A DNA stretch of 64,000 nt from Alicyclobacillus fastidiosus. GTDB taxonomy: Bacteria > Bacillota > Bacilli > Alicyclobacillales > Alicyclobacillaceae. The DNA is taken from NCBI RefSeq assembly GCF_026651875.1, contig NZ_CP104067.1, positions 5,074,501-5,138,500 on the forward strand, in the 5' to 3' direction. The translations under genes were made by a program, and so were the position numbers. This document shows positions 1-9,690 of this stretch, one piece after another (positions within the stretch are counted from its first letter, which is position 1; every line of letters begins with the position of its first letter). The notes below the pieces were generated by a model. The model saw only the letters and a list, made by a program, of their open reading frames with translations. It was not told where the DNA came from and searched no databases.

Positions 1-2
1 GA

Positions 3-311
3 GAGTTTCTTGATATTTTCAAATTCATTCCGTCTCCGGGCCATAGTATCGGTCAAATGTCGATCAGCCTTACGTCCGGCGGAGAAGAAGCTTTGTTTGG
101 CGCAGATGTGATGCACCATCCGTTCCAGGTGTATAACCCCGAATGGAATTCCATGTATTGTGAATTCGCGGAACAAGCGCGCATTTCTCGGCGCTGGGCG
201 CTAAATTATGTAGCGGATCGGCCAATCATTTATTTTAGCACGCATTTTCCAGAGAGTGCGGCGGGGTATGTGACTCGCAGCGGTAACGGATTCAAATGGG
301 AATTCATTTAA
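3..311 (+). CDS. MBL-fold metallo-hydrolase, C-terminal part (5' end outside window)
   Basis: The reading frame is open from base 3 and holds the last 102 residues of a metallo-beta-lactamase-fold hydrolase. It shows the PGHSIGQM segment, whose histidine is a metal ligand in this family, then SGG..LFGADVMHHP, where the aspartate is the usual bridging ligand, and the typical end FPESAAGYVTRSGNGFKW. The ATG at 57 is internal and not the start. The arrangement resembles lactonase-like or AidC/YflN-type hydrolases; the substrate cannot be told. It lies 35 bp upstream of an alpha/beta hydrolase on the same strand, probably one operon. Confidence 0.85.
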   Translation, partial: EFLDIFKFIPSPGHSIGQMSISLTSGGEEALFGADVMHHPFQVYNPEWNSMYCEFAEQARISRRWALNYVADRPIIYFSTHFPESAAGYVTRSGNGFKWEFI

Positions 312-346
312 GAAGCTAGCATTTAGCTACGAAAGGTGTTGACAAA

Positions 347-1345
347 ATGACAACAAGCGATTCTCTACTTCATATGCCTATCTTGACCGAAGACCTCCGT
401 ATCGCAAGCGATACGTCCGGCATCGAACTTTTTGTACGCAACAAACGCCCAGCTTCCATGAAAACCTTCACTAACGAGAAAACGATTGTCATGGTTCACG
501 GCGCCACATATCCGATTGGCAGTCTGTATGACGTTGAGTTGGATGGCTTCTCTTTCTTGGACTACCTAGCAAGTCATGGTTACGACGTCTATGCCGTGGA
601 TGTGCGCGGCTACGGCGGTTCGACGAGGCCGCCCGAGATGGAGCAGCCCGCTGACTCTAACCCTCCGCTTGTTCGTACGGAAACGGGAGTTCGGGACTTG
701 AGCTCAGCGGTGGACTTCGTTCTAAAACGGCGGAATTTATCGAAAGTAAACGTTCTTGGAATGTCTTGGGGAGGAACGGTTGCCGGGGCCTATACCAGCC
801 GAAACAACGATAAAGTAAATAAACTTTCGCTTATTGCACCTCAATGGCTAAGCACGAAACCGATTCCCATCGATACCGGAGGTCCGCTTGGCTCCTATCG
901 CCTCGTCCCGGTCGGTAGTACGAAGGAACGTTGGTTAAGCGCCGCTCCCGAAGATAAACGCGTCGATCTGATTCCGGAAGGTTGGTTCGAAAAATGGGTC
1001 GAAGCGACATTAGCTGCCGATCCGGGGAGCCAAAACGCCCATCCGGGGCATATTCGGGCGACCAATGGACCTATCCTGGACATCCGTGAATACTGGACGG
1101 TTAACAGAGCTTTTTATAATCCCAAGGAAATCACTGTGCCTGTCCTTCTTGTTCACGCGGAATGGGACATCGATGTGCCCCTTGATTTGGCTCAGAACTT
1201 CTTCACGTCACTGACTGGCGCCACTTACCGTCGCTGGGTAGAGATTGGAGAAGGAACACATATGGTTCTGCTGGAGAAAAACAGGATGCAAGCTTTCCAA
1301 GCAATCCGCGGCTTCCTGGATGAATCGTACGTACCCGCGAAATAA
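347..1345 (+). CDS. alpha/beta hydrolase
   Basis: A 332-residue alpha/beta-hydrolase-fold protein. The oxyanion region is MVHGATYP (about residue 50), the nucleophile elbow is GMSWGG with Ser140, the acid is probably Asp274 or Asp276 in HAEWDIDVP, and the catalytic His305 lies in GEGTHMVLLE. The ATG at 347 has AAAGGTGTTG upstream. No signal peptide is seen, so it is likely cytosolic. It lies between an MBL-fold hydrolase and a RidA-like fragment, a mix that suggests breakdown or detoxification of a small ester or amide. The substrate is unknown. Confidence 0.88.
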   Translation: MTTSDSLLHMPILTEDLRIASDTSGIELFVRNKRPASMKTFTNEKTIVMVHGATYPIGSLYDVELDGFSFLDYLASHGYDVYAVDVRGYGGSTRPPEMEQPADSNPPLVRTETGVRDLSSAVDFVLKRRNLSKVNVLGMSWGGTVAGAYTSRNNDKVNKLSLIAPQWLSTKPIPIDTGGPLGSYRLVPVGSTKERWLSAAPEDKRVDLIPEGWFEKWVEATLAADPGSQNAHPGHIRATNGPILDIREYWTVNRAFYNPKEITVPVLLVHAEWDIDVPLDLAQNFFTSLTGATYRRWVEIGEGTHMVLLEKNRMQAFQAIRGFLDESYVPAK

Positions 1346-1460
1346 GGTTGTTGCAATGCCAAGGTTTTTAAATATCCGTTACCTAAACGGAGGCCTGCGG
1401 TATGTCGCCGCAGGTCCCTATTTTAAACAAATCTTATGAAGAATATGGGGAATTTTTCCA

Positions 1461-1688
1461 ATGAGTCATACTTCAATATCAACAGCAAAAGCCCCTGCCG
1501 CTATCGGACCTTATTCGCAAGCCATCGCATTCGGAGACGCCATCTACACATCGGGGATGCTTCCGATTGATACCGAAGGCAATTTGGAGGAAGGCATCGT
1601 TGCTCAAACCCATCAGGTATTGACGAACCTCAAGGCGGTATTGGCGAAAGGCGGTTTCACCTTGGAGGATGTCGTGAAAACTAAATAA
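1461..1688 (+). pseudogene. RidA/YjgF-family protein, C-terminally truncated
   Basis: The product is the first 75 residues of a Rid-family enamine/imine deaminase: start MSHTSISTAKAPAAIGPYSQ and the conserved YTSGMLPID strand. Family members have about 125 residues. Here the frame stops right after EDVVKTK, where the family continues VVKTTVF, so about 50 residues including the catalytic arginine region are missing. No convincing remainder is seen downstream in any plus frame. The deletion point coincides with the start of a long gene-poor stretch, so a rearrangement is likely. Confidence 0.75.
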
Positions 1689-2355
1689 AGTTGTGGACTG
1701 AGCAATAGTCGGGATGCTCGGCAAACCAACAAATGCGAATACACCATACATACTTCGCGATCTTTCTGGAAGAGTACATGCCTGTGCAATATGCGTAAAC
1801 CAGAATCTTCAATAACATTGTGCAAGACTCATCCGCAAATTTTGGCCAACAACGCTAGAATTGAGGTGGTTCGAACCTGCCAATACCCAATTATTGAGAG
1901 CAACTGCATAACTCATGGTTGTTTGAGATGACTCCTCGGATAGGTCCACTACATAGAGTACTGCAGTCTTTCGCTCATTCTCAAACGAATGATCACGACT
2001 TCGTTTCAACGATTATTCATCTTCGAAACTTAGCCAAGGGGTTAAGTTGCACTTTCGCTCGTTATGGGTTAGCAGGTTACTGCCCATTTACCCTGTAATG
2101 TATATAACGTCCGTGACCGGACAACAACCTTATCACGATACGGGGCTTGACCGTGTGGTTTATATCAACCGGGGCGATTCTGGAACAGAGGATCCCCCGT
2201 CACACCGCATGGATATACAATGGCAATGCGATCAATGTTCCGTCGCAATCGGGCAGCTGAATAGTGAGTCTGTTAATCAAAGAATGAAACGACGAAGGGA
2301 CTGTCCCGAGAGCGGTGAAAGCCACTACGGAAGCAGTCCCTATGCTCATCAAAAA
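1689..2355. other. gene-poor stretch
   Basis: No supportable gene is seen. The longest open frame (2047-2421, plus) encodes 124 residues, has no ribosome binding site, overlaps the end of the opposite SDR gene and resembles nothing I know. The stretch follows the broken RidA gene and may be rearrangement debris. Confidence 0.5.
2296..2341 (-). terminator. possible terminator of the SDR gene
   Basis: An 8-bp perfect inverted repeat (AGGGACTG / CAGTCCCT) with a 30-nt spacer lies 15 bp beyond the SDR stop codon. There is no T-run on the minus strand, so an intrinsic terminator is only a possibility. Confidence 0.3.
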
Positions 2356-3117
2356 TTACTCAATGGTGCTTTTCATAGCTTGATACATTTTATGTACGTA
2401 TACGTCGATTTCGTCACGTGACATGCGCAGGCGATCCACGGACGAGCCATAGCCAATCTCCTCTTTACCCTCTGCGAACCCTTGGAAAATTCCATCTGCG
2501 AAAGCGTCTAATGGTTCTCCGACCGTATGTAGACCCGATCCACCCAAATCGGTGTTCACTGCCGGTGGAGCCACTTCAATGACTTCTACAGATGTATTAG
2601 CCAGTTGGTGTCTGAGACTCATCGTAAATGAGTGTAGCGCCGCTTTGGTCGCCGAATAAACGGGGGCAATCGCTAGGGGTGTGAAAGCCAACCCAGACGT
2701 CACATTCACAATGGCCGCATCTTCTTTTCTTGCAAAAAATGGGGCGAACATCATGGATAGATGAACAGGAGCTTCAAGATTGACCATGATTTCATTGTTG
2801 TAATAGCTCCAATTATCCTTCGCATTTGCCTTCAACACATGAAAACGCTGTTGAATCCCTGCATTGTTCACTAATACGTTGACGTCTGGATAGTTCGTTG
2901 TCACCCAGTCAAACAACGCTGTACGGTCGGATTCAACTCCAACGTCACTGACGCGAGTAACGAGATTTGGAAACTTCTCCTTGGCATCCTGAAGGACACT
3001 TTCACGTCGCCCACAGACGATGACTGTATTTCCAGCCTTGATAAAGCGTTCTGCAAAAGCAAGTCCAATGCCCGCACTGCCACCCGTAATGAGTATTGTA
3101 TTTCCTGAAAGTTTCAT
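2356..3117 (-). CDS. short-chain dehydrogenase/reductase (DltE-like SDR)
   Basis: A 253-residue classical SDR. It has TGGSAGIG for NAD(P) binding at the N-terminus, the NNAG motif, and the catalytic YSATK motif. The start MKLSGNTILITGG is chosen at 3117 because GGAGG lies 9 nt upstream; a longer frame to 3219 lacks this support. CGRRE after the second strand suggests NADP preference. The gene is divergent from a TetR regulator with twin palindromes between them, so it is probably the regulator's target. The substrate is unknown. Confidence 0.88.
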   Translation of the reverse strand: MKLSGNTILITGGSAGIGLAFAERFIKAGNTVIVCGRRESVLQDAKEKFPNLVTRVSDVGVESDRTALFDWVTTNYPDVNVLVNNAGIQQRFHVLKANAKDNWSYYNNEIMVNLEAPVHLSMMFAPFFARKEDAAIVNVTSGLAFTPLAIAPVYSATKAALHSFTMSLRHQLANTSVEVIEVAPPAVNTDLGGSGLHTVGEPLDAFADGIFQGFAEGKEEIGYGSSVDRLRMSRDEIDVYVHKMYQAMKSTIE

Positions 3118-3244
3118 CGAAGTTCGCCTCCAGCATGAGTCTGCGCTTTGAACACGACGTTGGATTGTGTCACCGTGTATTCTCCATTCTTCATAAGAGT
3201 CACCAGATAGTCTAACCAACGCGGGTCGCTGTAACTCGAATATA

Positions 3245-3287
3245 ACTAACTGGTTGTTTACATCATACTAACAACTAACCAGTTAGT
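3245..3287. promoter_or_regulatory. twin TetR-type operator
   Basis: Bases 3274-3287 read ACTAACCAGTTAGT, a palindrome with 6-bp arms. Bases 3245-3257 read ACTAACTGGTTGT, an imperfect copy. The two together also form an 11-bp inverted repeat (3245-3255 against 3277-3287). Their position between the divergent SDR and tetR genes fits autoregulation plus control of the SDR gene. Confidence 0.75.
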
Positions 3288-3310
3288 CAAGGCGTTGTCC
3301 GTATGATATA

Positions 3311-3925
3311 TTGAAAACACTAAATGAACGCTTGGAAAAGGTGGGGCATCCTTTGAGAAACGCTGAGGCAACAAAAGAACGGATTTTAGAGGCGGCTATG
3401 GAGGAGTTCTCCTACTACGGCATTGCGGGTGCGCGCGTTGACCGCATTGCTAAGAATGCTGGATGCAACAAGAATCTTATCTACATTTACTTTGAGAATA
3501 AAGAAACGCTTTTTAAAACTGTCCTCGAGAAACACTTAACGCGAGTTTATGAGGAAATTTCCTTCACACCTGAGGATCTTCCTGGTTATGCGGCAAAAGT
3601 ATTCGATTGGGCTATGACACATCCACATATAGTACGGTTAATGACATGGTACAGTTTGGAGCAGAAGGTAGACAATATAACCGAGCGTACCTCTGTCCGC
3701 GACAAGAAAATTAAAGCGATAATGGATGCGCAAAAAGATGGTCTGGTAGGAACGACGTTCACTCCTGGCTTTCTTATGACTGCGATCATGGCTTTGGCCA
3801 CCGCCTGGACGCCAACACATCCATTCGGGCCGTCGCACGATCCAGATGCCGTGAAAATTCCGAGCGATACAAGGGATGCAATCGCCAAAGCCGTTCGTCT
3901 GATCGCTAAAGGTGAAGAAAGCTGA
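3311..3925 (+). CDS. TetR/AcrR-family transcriptional regulator
   Basis: A 204-residue TetR-family repressor. The N-terminal helix-turn-helix is TKERILEAAMEEFSYYG..GARVDRIAKNAGCNKNLIYIYF (about residues 20-66), followed by the usual ligand-binding helices with the TetR_C signature THPHIVRLMTWYSLEQ. The frame begins with a TTG at 3311, and no in-frame ATG precedes the HTH. It is divergent from the SDR gene and shares with it a double palindromic operator. The ligand is unknown. Confidence 0.9.
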   Translation: MKTLNERLEKVGHPLRNAEATKERILEAAMEEFSYYGIAGARVDRIAKNAGCNKNLIYIYFENKETLFKTVLEKHLTRVYEEISFTPEDLPGYAAKVFDWAMTHPHIVRLMTWYSLEQKVDNITERTSVRDKKIKAIMDAQKDGLVGTTFTPGFLMTAIMALATAWTPTHPFGPSHDPDAVKIPSDTRDAIAKAVRLIAKGEES

Positions 3926-4111
3926 TATGAATTGCGCGACTGGAGGGGGTGTTGGCACTCACAGGTCGTACGGTGACAGGTATTGGGCGGTAATGACTGG
4001 TGAAAACGTGCTCTACAGTCCCGTGTCAGAACAAGAGCTGTCTAGCCTATTGTAAAAATCTTAAAACCACTGTCTCTTGTTTTCACAACGGAACGGAGCG
4101 TCGCTTCTTCA

Positions 4112-4206
4112 GGTAAAGGGGGCGAATGTCTGAGAAAAACTCGGACTCGCTAATACATAAATATACAATCATGGTTTGGAACTGTTACTGCGTTAGCGGG
4201 CAGCAT
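4112..4206 (-). repeat. dispersed intergenic repeat, copy C
   Basis: Read on the minus strand this stretch has, in order, CTGCCCGCTAACGCAGTAAC, then TGTATATTTATGTATT, then GAGTCCGAG and ATTCGCCCCC. The same blocks in the same order and spacing occur at 34272-34366 and 42841-42930 on the plus strand. No open frame runs through it. Copy C lies between a tetR gene and a decayed IS110 element. Confidence 0.75.
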
Positions 4207-4303
4207 TCCTATTATGAAAGTTCTTGAGGATTGAATAGAAAACAACCCCTTGGTAGTGTTTGGATTGGCCAATCACAACACAGAACCAGGAGGTTGCTCA
4301 GCA

Positions 4304-5610
4304 GTGAGTATAACGCAAAATGCGAAGATTCGTCGTGTCACAGATTCGACCTTGGTCGTCGGAGCAGATATTGCTAAGAAGGTTCATGTCGCGCGTGCCA
4401 GCGATGCGCGCGGTATTGAGTTGGTCAAGCCACTAGCTTCGACAATACGAGAGATGGATTCGAGAGGTTGCTCTCTTGGATTGAGACGCTCAAGGTGGAG
4501 CATGGCTTTGACAACGTCATTCTAGGCGTCGAGCCAACAGGCCACTACTGGATGAATCTCGCACAGTTTCTGCGTCATCACGGCATCGGTGTTGTTCTAG
4601 TGAATCCAATGCACGTGAAGAAGAGCAAGGAGTTGGATGACAACAATCCAACGAAGAACGACCGAAAAGACGCTCGAGTGATCTCGCAGTTGGTTAAAGA
4701 CGGACGCTACTCCGTACCCCACATTCCCGAGGGTATCTACGCGGAATTGCGCGTGGGAATGAATTAAAGAGAGCGTTTGAGCGAGGACCTAAAGCGAGTG
4801 CAAGGGCGGGTTCACAATTGGTTGGATCGGTTCTTCCCGGAGTTCACGAGCGTGTTCAAGGACTGGGAAGGTCAGGCCGCTCTGGTGTGTTTGCACGCCT
4901 TTCCGCTACCAGAAGACGTAGGCAGCGAGACCGAAGCAGAAATTGTTCGTGCCTGGCGTGATGGAGGCATCTCTCGCGGTGTCGGAGTCAGCCGTGCGAG
5001 GCAGTTGTTGAGTGCGGCAAGCACGTCGATAGGGATTACCGAAGGGCTACAAATGGCTCGACGGGAACTGCAGATCCTGTTGGGACAGTACGACTTGCTA
5101 CACGAGCAACTGGAACAATTGCTAGCAGAGATTGAACAATTGGTAAGGCAGATTCCTGGGGCATCACAACTGATGAGTGTACCCGGAATTGGGCTCGTGA
5201 CAGCCGCTGGCTTTATTGCGGAAGTGGGCGACATCTCGTCTTACGAACATCCCAGACAGATTCAAAAGCTGGCGGGATTGAACCTGAAGGAGAATAGTTC
5301 TGGGAGTCACAATGGACGTAAACAGATCACGAAACGCGGAAGGCCGAAATTGCGCGCCTTGTTATTCCGATGTGTGATCCCGTTGATTGCAAAGAACGCG
5401 GAGTTTCAGAGCCTGCACAGATACTACACCCAACGGTCAGAAAACCCGCTCAAGAAAGTGCAGTCGATTGTGGCCTTATGCTGTAAGTTGATTCGCATTA
5501 TGTTTGTACTGTGGAAGCGAAAAGTTCCATACGATCCGATTCAAATGCTGGGGCCAATCCATCAGAACGGTTACAGAATGCCGCTTGAGAGTCTAATTTA
5601 CGCCACGTGA
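4304..5610 (+). pseudogene. IS110-family transposase, decayed
   Basis: This is a DEDD transposase of the IS110 family. It has VVGADIAKKVHV (first Asp), GVEPTGHYW (Glu), NDRKDARV (Asp pair) and the C-terminal transposase_20 part MSVPGIGLVTAAGFIAEVGDI. A GTG start at 4304 follows AGGAGG. Two lesions inactivate it: a 1-bp loss near 4436-4440 (GCTTCGAC, expected GCTTTCGAC) moves the frame, and TAA at 4765-4767 replaces an expected TTA (Leu). Otherwise the frame runs to 5610. Element ends were not resolved. IS110 elements carry a guide (bridge) RNA in a noncoding end, so the flanks may include its relic. Confidence 0.85.
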
Positions 5611-6061
5611 TTTAGCAGTTTTTGTTGAGGCAAGACCGGACAAACGAAGCGCGGAGCAGCCGGTACTAAACATTCCTTGAGGGCAACGACCCTGGCGGGC
5701 AGCAAAGCTGGCCTCCACCCTTCGATAGGCGGAATGATGGAATGTAAGGGCCAGAAATGGACCCCGTGAGGCATGAGAGGGTAGGCCGCGAAGGTAGAAG
5801 TGGAGATCCAAAAGCGCGACCATAAAATTCAAGAAAGGGGCCAACCCTTATTTGAATGTGCCCTTACGGCTGAAAAGCCCATGAAATCACGGCATTCCAA
5901 GCCAAACGTCTAGTTTAGACCAAGAAGGAAACCGCTAAATGACTGGGAAAATCTTAGATCATTGAGAGAGGAAGGTGCAAGAAGAGAACCGTAATTTATT
6001 GCATCAGTTTTTATGGCTTGATGACCACCACTGAATCATATTTCGAGTTTATGGAGGTAGT
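5611..6061. other. non-coding flank of the IS110 copy
   Basis: No gene is supported here. The first 350 bp probably belong to the 3' noncoding end of the IS110 element, but no boundary or target duplication could be fixed. The last 50 bp carry the GGAGGT ribosome binding site of the next gene. Confidence 0.4.
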
Positions 6062-6925
6062 ATGAATACAAAGTTAATCATTGTTGAAGGTATTCCAGGT
6101 TCGGGGAAAAGCTCAACGGCTAGTTTCATTGCAGAATATCTTCAGAGTCAAGTGATTCCATGCGAATTGTTTTATGAGGGGAATCTCGATCACCCTGCTG
6201 ACTGCGAGTCAATCGCTTGCCTTACTCGTGAACAATTTGATGAGCTAGTTATGACATATTTTAAGTACGAAAACATTCTTCGTTCCGCAGTTTTAGAGAA
6301 TGGAGGAAATCTTTTTTTATCCTACGGGAAATTAGCAAAAGAATCTGACCTGCCTGAAGAGATCATAACAGCCATCAGTAAGTTTGATGTTTACGAACTC
6401 CCCTCAGACAAATATTGTAATGTGATTCTGCAGAGATGGGAAGCATTTTCTGCATATCAAGCCGAAAGAAACACTGTTGTAATTTTCGAATGTTGTTATC
6501 TACAAAATGCTTTAACTCAGCTATTCGTTAGAAATGGCGAGGATAAAGAATACGTTTTACGTCACATCCTCAAGTTAAGCCGAGCAATTGAAAAACTTGA
6601 CCCGATTCTGGTTTATCTCAATCCATTAGACGTAAACGAAACGATAAACAAGGTAAGCAAGGAACGGTCAAATGAGTGGTTAGATTTTGTCGTTTGGTAT
6701 CATACCCAACAAGGGTACGGACGTTCACGTGGATTGAAAGGTACAGATGGGTATGTCGAGGTTTTAGCGGCAAGGCGGTCACTTGAACTAGAAATATTGG
6801 AGAATCTCCCGATTAGCGTCCTTCAAATCGATAATCCTCAGAGTGACTGGTCGGAGTCGCATCGGAAAATAGAAGAAGATATACAAGCGCATAACCCCTA
6901 TCGCTTATTGCAACGGGGGCAATAA
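6062..6925 (+). CDS. P-loop NTPase, kinase-like, function unknown
   Basis: A 287-residue soluble protein with a Walker A motif near the N-terminus (IIVEGIPGSGKSSTA, residues 6-20), like small-molecule kinases of the thymidylate/deoxynucleoside kinase type. VVIFECCYLQN (about residue 140) is a candidate Walker B, and RSRGLKGTDG may be part of a lid. A good GGAGGT lies 6 nt before the ATG. The gene stands alone between an IS110 relic and a gene-poor stretch. The low GC content suggests acquisition. The substrate cannot be inferred. Confidence 0.7.
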   Translation: MNTKLIIVEGIPGSGKSSTASFIAEYLQSQVIPCELFYEGNLDHPADCESIACLTREQFDELVMTYFKYENILRSAVLENGGNLFLSYGKLAKESDLPEEIITAISKFDVYELPSDKYCNVILQRWEAFSAYQAERNTVVIFECCYLQNALTQLFVRNGEDKEYVLRHILKLSRAIEKLDPILVYLNPLDVNETINKVSKERSNEWLDFVVWYHTQQGYGRSRGLKGTDGYVEVLAARRSLELEILENLPISVLQIDNPQSDWSESHRKIEEDIQAHNPYRLLQRGQ

Positions 6926-7405
6926 CTGAAGAAGCCAGAGCAACGAAAAATGAATGAATATTCAATATGGGTTCCCGTACCGTTGTGTCACTTAGGGACA
7001 GCTATGTGCAAGAAGACTCTACCAAAACGGATGCCATTCATGAGATAGATCGAACGAGGCGATACCACTGTAAAATTCTTAATCAGCACGCGGGGATCCG
7101 ACGCTGTGAACCGTACAACCGCTAACGACATGTTTGTTTTTCCAGTGAGGAACCCACGGGCAGTGATGGAGTAGAGGAGTCTCATGCAGTTTTTCATCTA
7201 AGTACGCCAACTCACGATTTGCCCAGGATCTAGGGTGGCATCCATCAGAGGGGACCATGGGTTGCCTCTGATAGATGCCGACAAGGCAATGGTTAGTCCT
7301 ACGGTAATCAGGAAACTAGCGACCACGAGTCCGTTGAACTGGCGGTCAAACAGACAGGGTAGCAGTTGCCCAGACGTGGACAGGCGTATGGTGGCGTTAC
7401 AATTG
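6926..7405. other. gene-poor stretch
   Basis: Only short open frames (under 81 codons) without ribosome binding sites are present, and none resembles a known protein. It separates the P-loop gene from the convergent reductase pseudogene. Confidence 0.5.
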
Positions 7406-8118
7406 TTACTTCTCTCCGATAAACTTGGAAGTAGATTGTTTTTTAAGTTTATCCCAATTGGCGGTCAGGAGGGTTGATTTTTGTTTCAACTTATCGAATG
7501 AATCATATAAGGCTACTATCTCACCAAAAGATCCATCTACCAATTTTACGAACGGCGAGTTATGGTAAATTTTAAATACAATGTATCTCCCAAGTCTGTG
7601 TTTACGTATAAAATTGACTAGGCTTGCAGGGGTAACCGAATATCCTAACTGTTCCAATACCGTAAATCCCTCGTCCATTGCTGAGATAATTTGCTTCAAA
7701 AGCTCGTTGTTCTTAGCTACTTCTTTCAAATTACCATTTTGAATAAAGCTAGCAGCGTTCAGAGGAACAATAAGGATGATATGACTTTTTAACCATGCGT
7801 CAATATCGTCATGATAAGCTAATTGATACTTGGTATGCTCAAATGCATTTTCTAGTAGCGGTTTAAATGGTATGTTTCCATTGAGGCTGCCAAGCACCAT
7901 TTTTCCGACTCCACGTACGCAGATGATGCGACCATTTTCTTCTTTGCGTCCTCCGCTAAGCTGAAAACCGAAGACGACGTTTTTTTTAACAAGACTCTTT
8001 TCCTCTAGGAAATTTTGCATGCCATGGGCATCCGCATTATTACCCACAAGAACAATATTACTACTCTGATTATTTGCCAAAATAGGCAGTACTGCTGGGA
8101 AATCGTTATATTTCATAA

Positions 8119-9690
8119 CACTAACGTTGCATAAAACTTCTCTGAGCCTGTCAAGAGAGGGTGAATTGCCGTTCAAAGTTACGGACTGAATACTCGGATT
8201 TTTTGTTTCCGTGGCTTATGGTCTAAAAGGTCAATACCCCTATGTCAGGTAGTTCGAATATCCATAATCAGGAATGTTAGATTAGGTCGTAGATAACGGT
8301 CTCAAGATGCTCCGTTTCACGCTCTATGTACTGCTGCACCGTTTGCTCAAAGATGTCTTCCACCTTGCATCGTCGTCGTCCCTTGGATGTTCGACCTGGT
8401 TTCTTGTACAACGCCTTCACAAACTCAGAAAAGGCTCGGTCCCAATAGAGACGTAGACATTTGTAAACCTCAAGTAGCTTGCCGCTGTGGGACACCTTCG
8501 CTTGCAAGAGAATCAACAGGCAGTACGTAATCAGTGCAATGAGCAGTTGGTTATACACGCCATTTTCACTATGACCGTATAGGCGCTTGAGTACCAGGTG
8601 CTGCTTGACCCATTTAAAGAACAACTCTATTTGCCAACGCTTTCGGTACACGTCACAGATTTGCTCTGCATCCATCGTCATGTCATTCGTCAGTATCACG
8701 ACGCGCTTGCCTTCATTGTCCGTGGTTTCAAGCAACCGCAGGGTGTGCTCCATCACGTAATTTGGATAACTCCCCAAGCGTACCAATGCTTCTCTCGTAA
8801 CCGGTGAATCGGACGGTACCTGTCGCTCTTCAATGACTTCGTGAATGACCGCATTATCTTTGAGCCGAGTGACAAACTTCGTTCCGTTTGCACAGTACGT
8901 ATCGAACTTACGGTAATCCACATAGCCACGGTCAAAGACGTTCAACGCATTCGGTTCTACGACCACTAACGCATCCATCTGTGTCTTGTCCGCAGGTTTG
9001 GCGGGCGTGAGGATCGCCTTATCTGGCGCAACTTGATCGTCTAGAAATACCAGACGCAGGTGCAGTTTCACACCAGCTTTAGTACTGCGAAACTCTGCCC
9101 AAGGATACTGTGAAACACACATTGAAATGGTCGATGAGTCCACCAGATTAATCCGTCGCATTTTCTCGTTCGCTCGTTTTGCACCGACCTGGCGAGTGAT
9201 TTGCTCGACACATTCACGGAACACGAAATCCAGAAAGTATGACGGCGTTTCTCGCAACTTCCTGGACAACTGGGAAGCACTAATAGAGTCTAGCGCCAGT
9301 TCTTTCTGGAGGGATTCATTGGCTTCCAACTCCAAACTGATGTCCTTCAGTGACGGGATTTGATTGACCTGGGCGAAGACGACGAGCCGGATGAATGAGA
9401 TGACACCGAGCTTCTTAACGTACCGCTCCATCTTGAGACGGTTTAATTCCTGCAATATGGTACTGACATTCAGCGGGGTAACATACTCCCGGAACGCCGA
9501 TTTCGTGGTATCCTTGTCCATGGTGGGTCTCCTTAGAGAGAGTTGGACAGGACTACCTGTACTTCTCATTCTAAGGAGATTTTTTCATGTTGGTGTTGTC
9601 TAAATCATGAAACTTCCAAACATTTCATCTATACATTCTGACAACTCGAAGCACTTGACAAACCATAAATTCCTTTATGCAACGCTAGTG
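8119..9690 (-). mobile_element. IS4-family insertion sequence, 1572 bp, complete
   Basis: Terminal inverted repeats are CACTAACGTTGCATAAA at 8119-8135 and CACTAGCGTTGCATAAA read inward from 9690, matching 16 of 17 bases. It is flanked by the perfect 9-bp direct repeat ATTTCATAA (8110-8118 and 9691-9699), a usual duplication size for IS4 elements. It carries one transposase gene and looks intact. It interrupts a ketopantoate-reductase-family gene. Confidence 0.93.
8277..9521 (-). CDS. IS4-family transposase
   Basis: A 414-residue DDE transposase. The motifs are LVDSSTISM (first Asp), NVFDRGYVDY (second Asp) and YRKRWQIELFFKWVKQHL, the YREK-type signature holding the catalytic Glu. MDKDTTKSAF at 9521 is chosen as the start because AAGGAG lies 7 nt upstream. 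No frameshift is visible, so the element may still be active. It moves its own element by cut and paste. Confidence 0.9.
   Translation of the reverse strand: MDKDTTKSAFREYVTPLNVSTILQELNRLKMERYVKKLGVISFIRLVVFAQVNQIPSLKDISLELEANESLQKELALDSISASQLSRKLRETPSYFLDFVFRECVEQITRQVGAKRANEKMRRINLVDSSTISMCVSQYPWAEFRSTKAGVKLHLRLVFLDDQVAPDKAILTPAKPADKTQMDALVVVEPNALNVFDRGYVDYRKFDTYCANGTKFVTRLKDNAVIHEVIEERQVPSDSPVTREALVRLGSYPNYVMEHTLRLLETTDNEGKRVVILTNDMTMDAEQICDVYRKRWQIELFFKWVKQHLVLKRLYGHSENGVYNQLLIALITYCLLILLQAKVSHSGKLLEVYKCLRLYWDRAFSEFVKALYKKPGRTSKGRRRCKVEDIFEQTVQQYIERETEHLETVIYDLI

Noticed and set aside
2047-2421. A 124-codon plus-strand gene
   Set aside because: No ribosome binding site, overlap with the SDR gene, and no recognisable feature.
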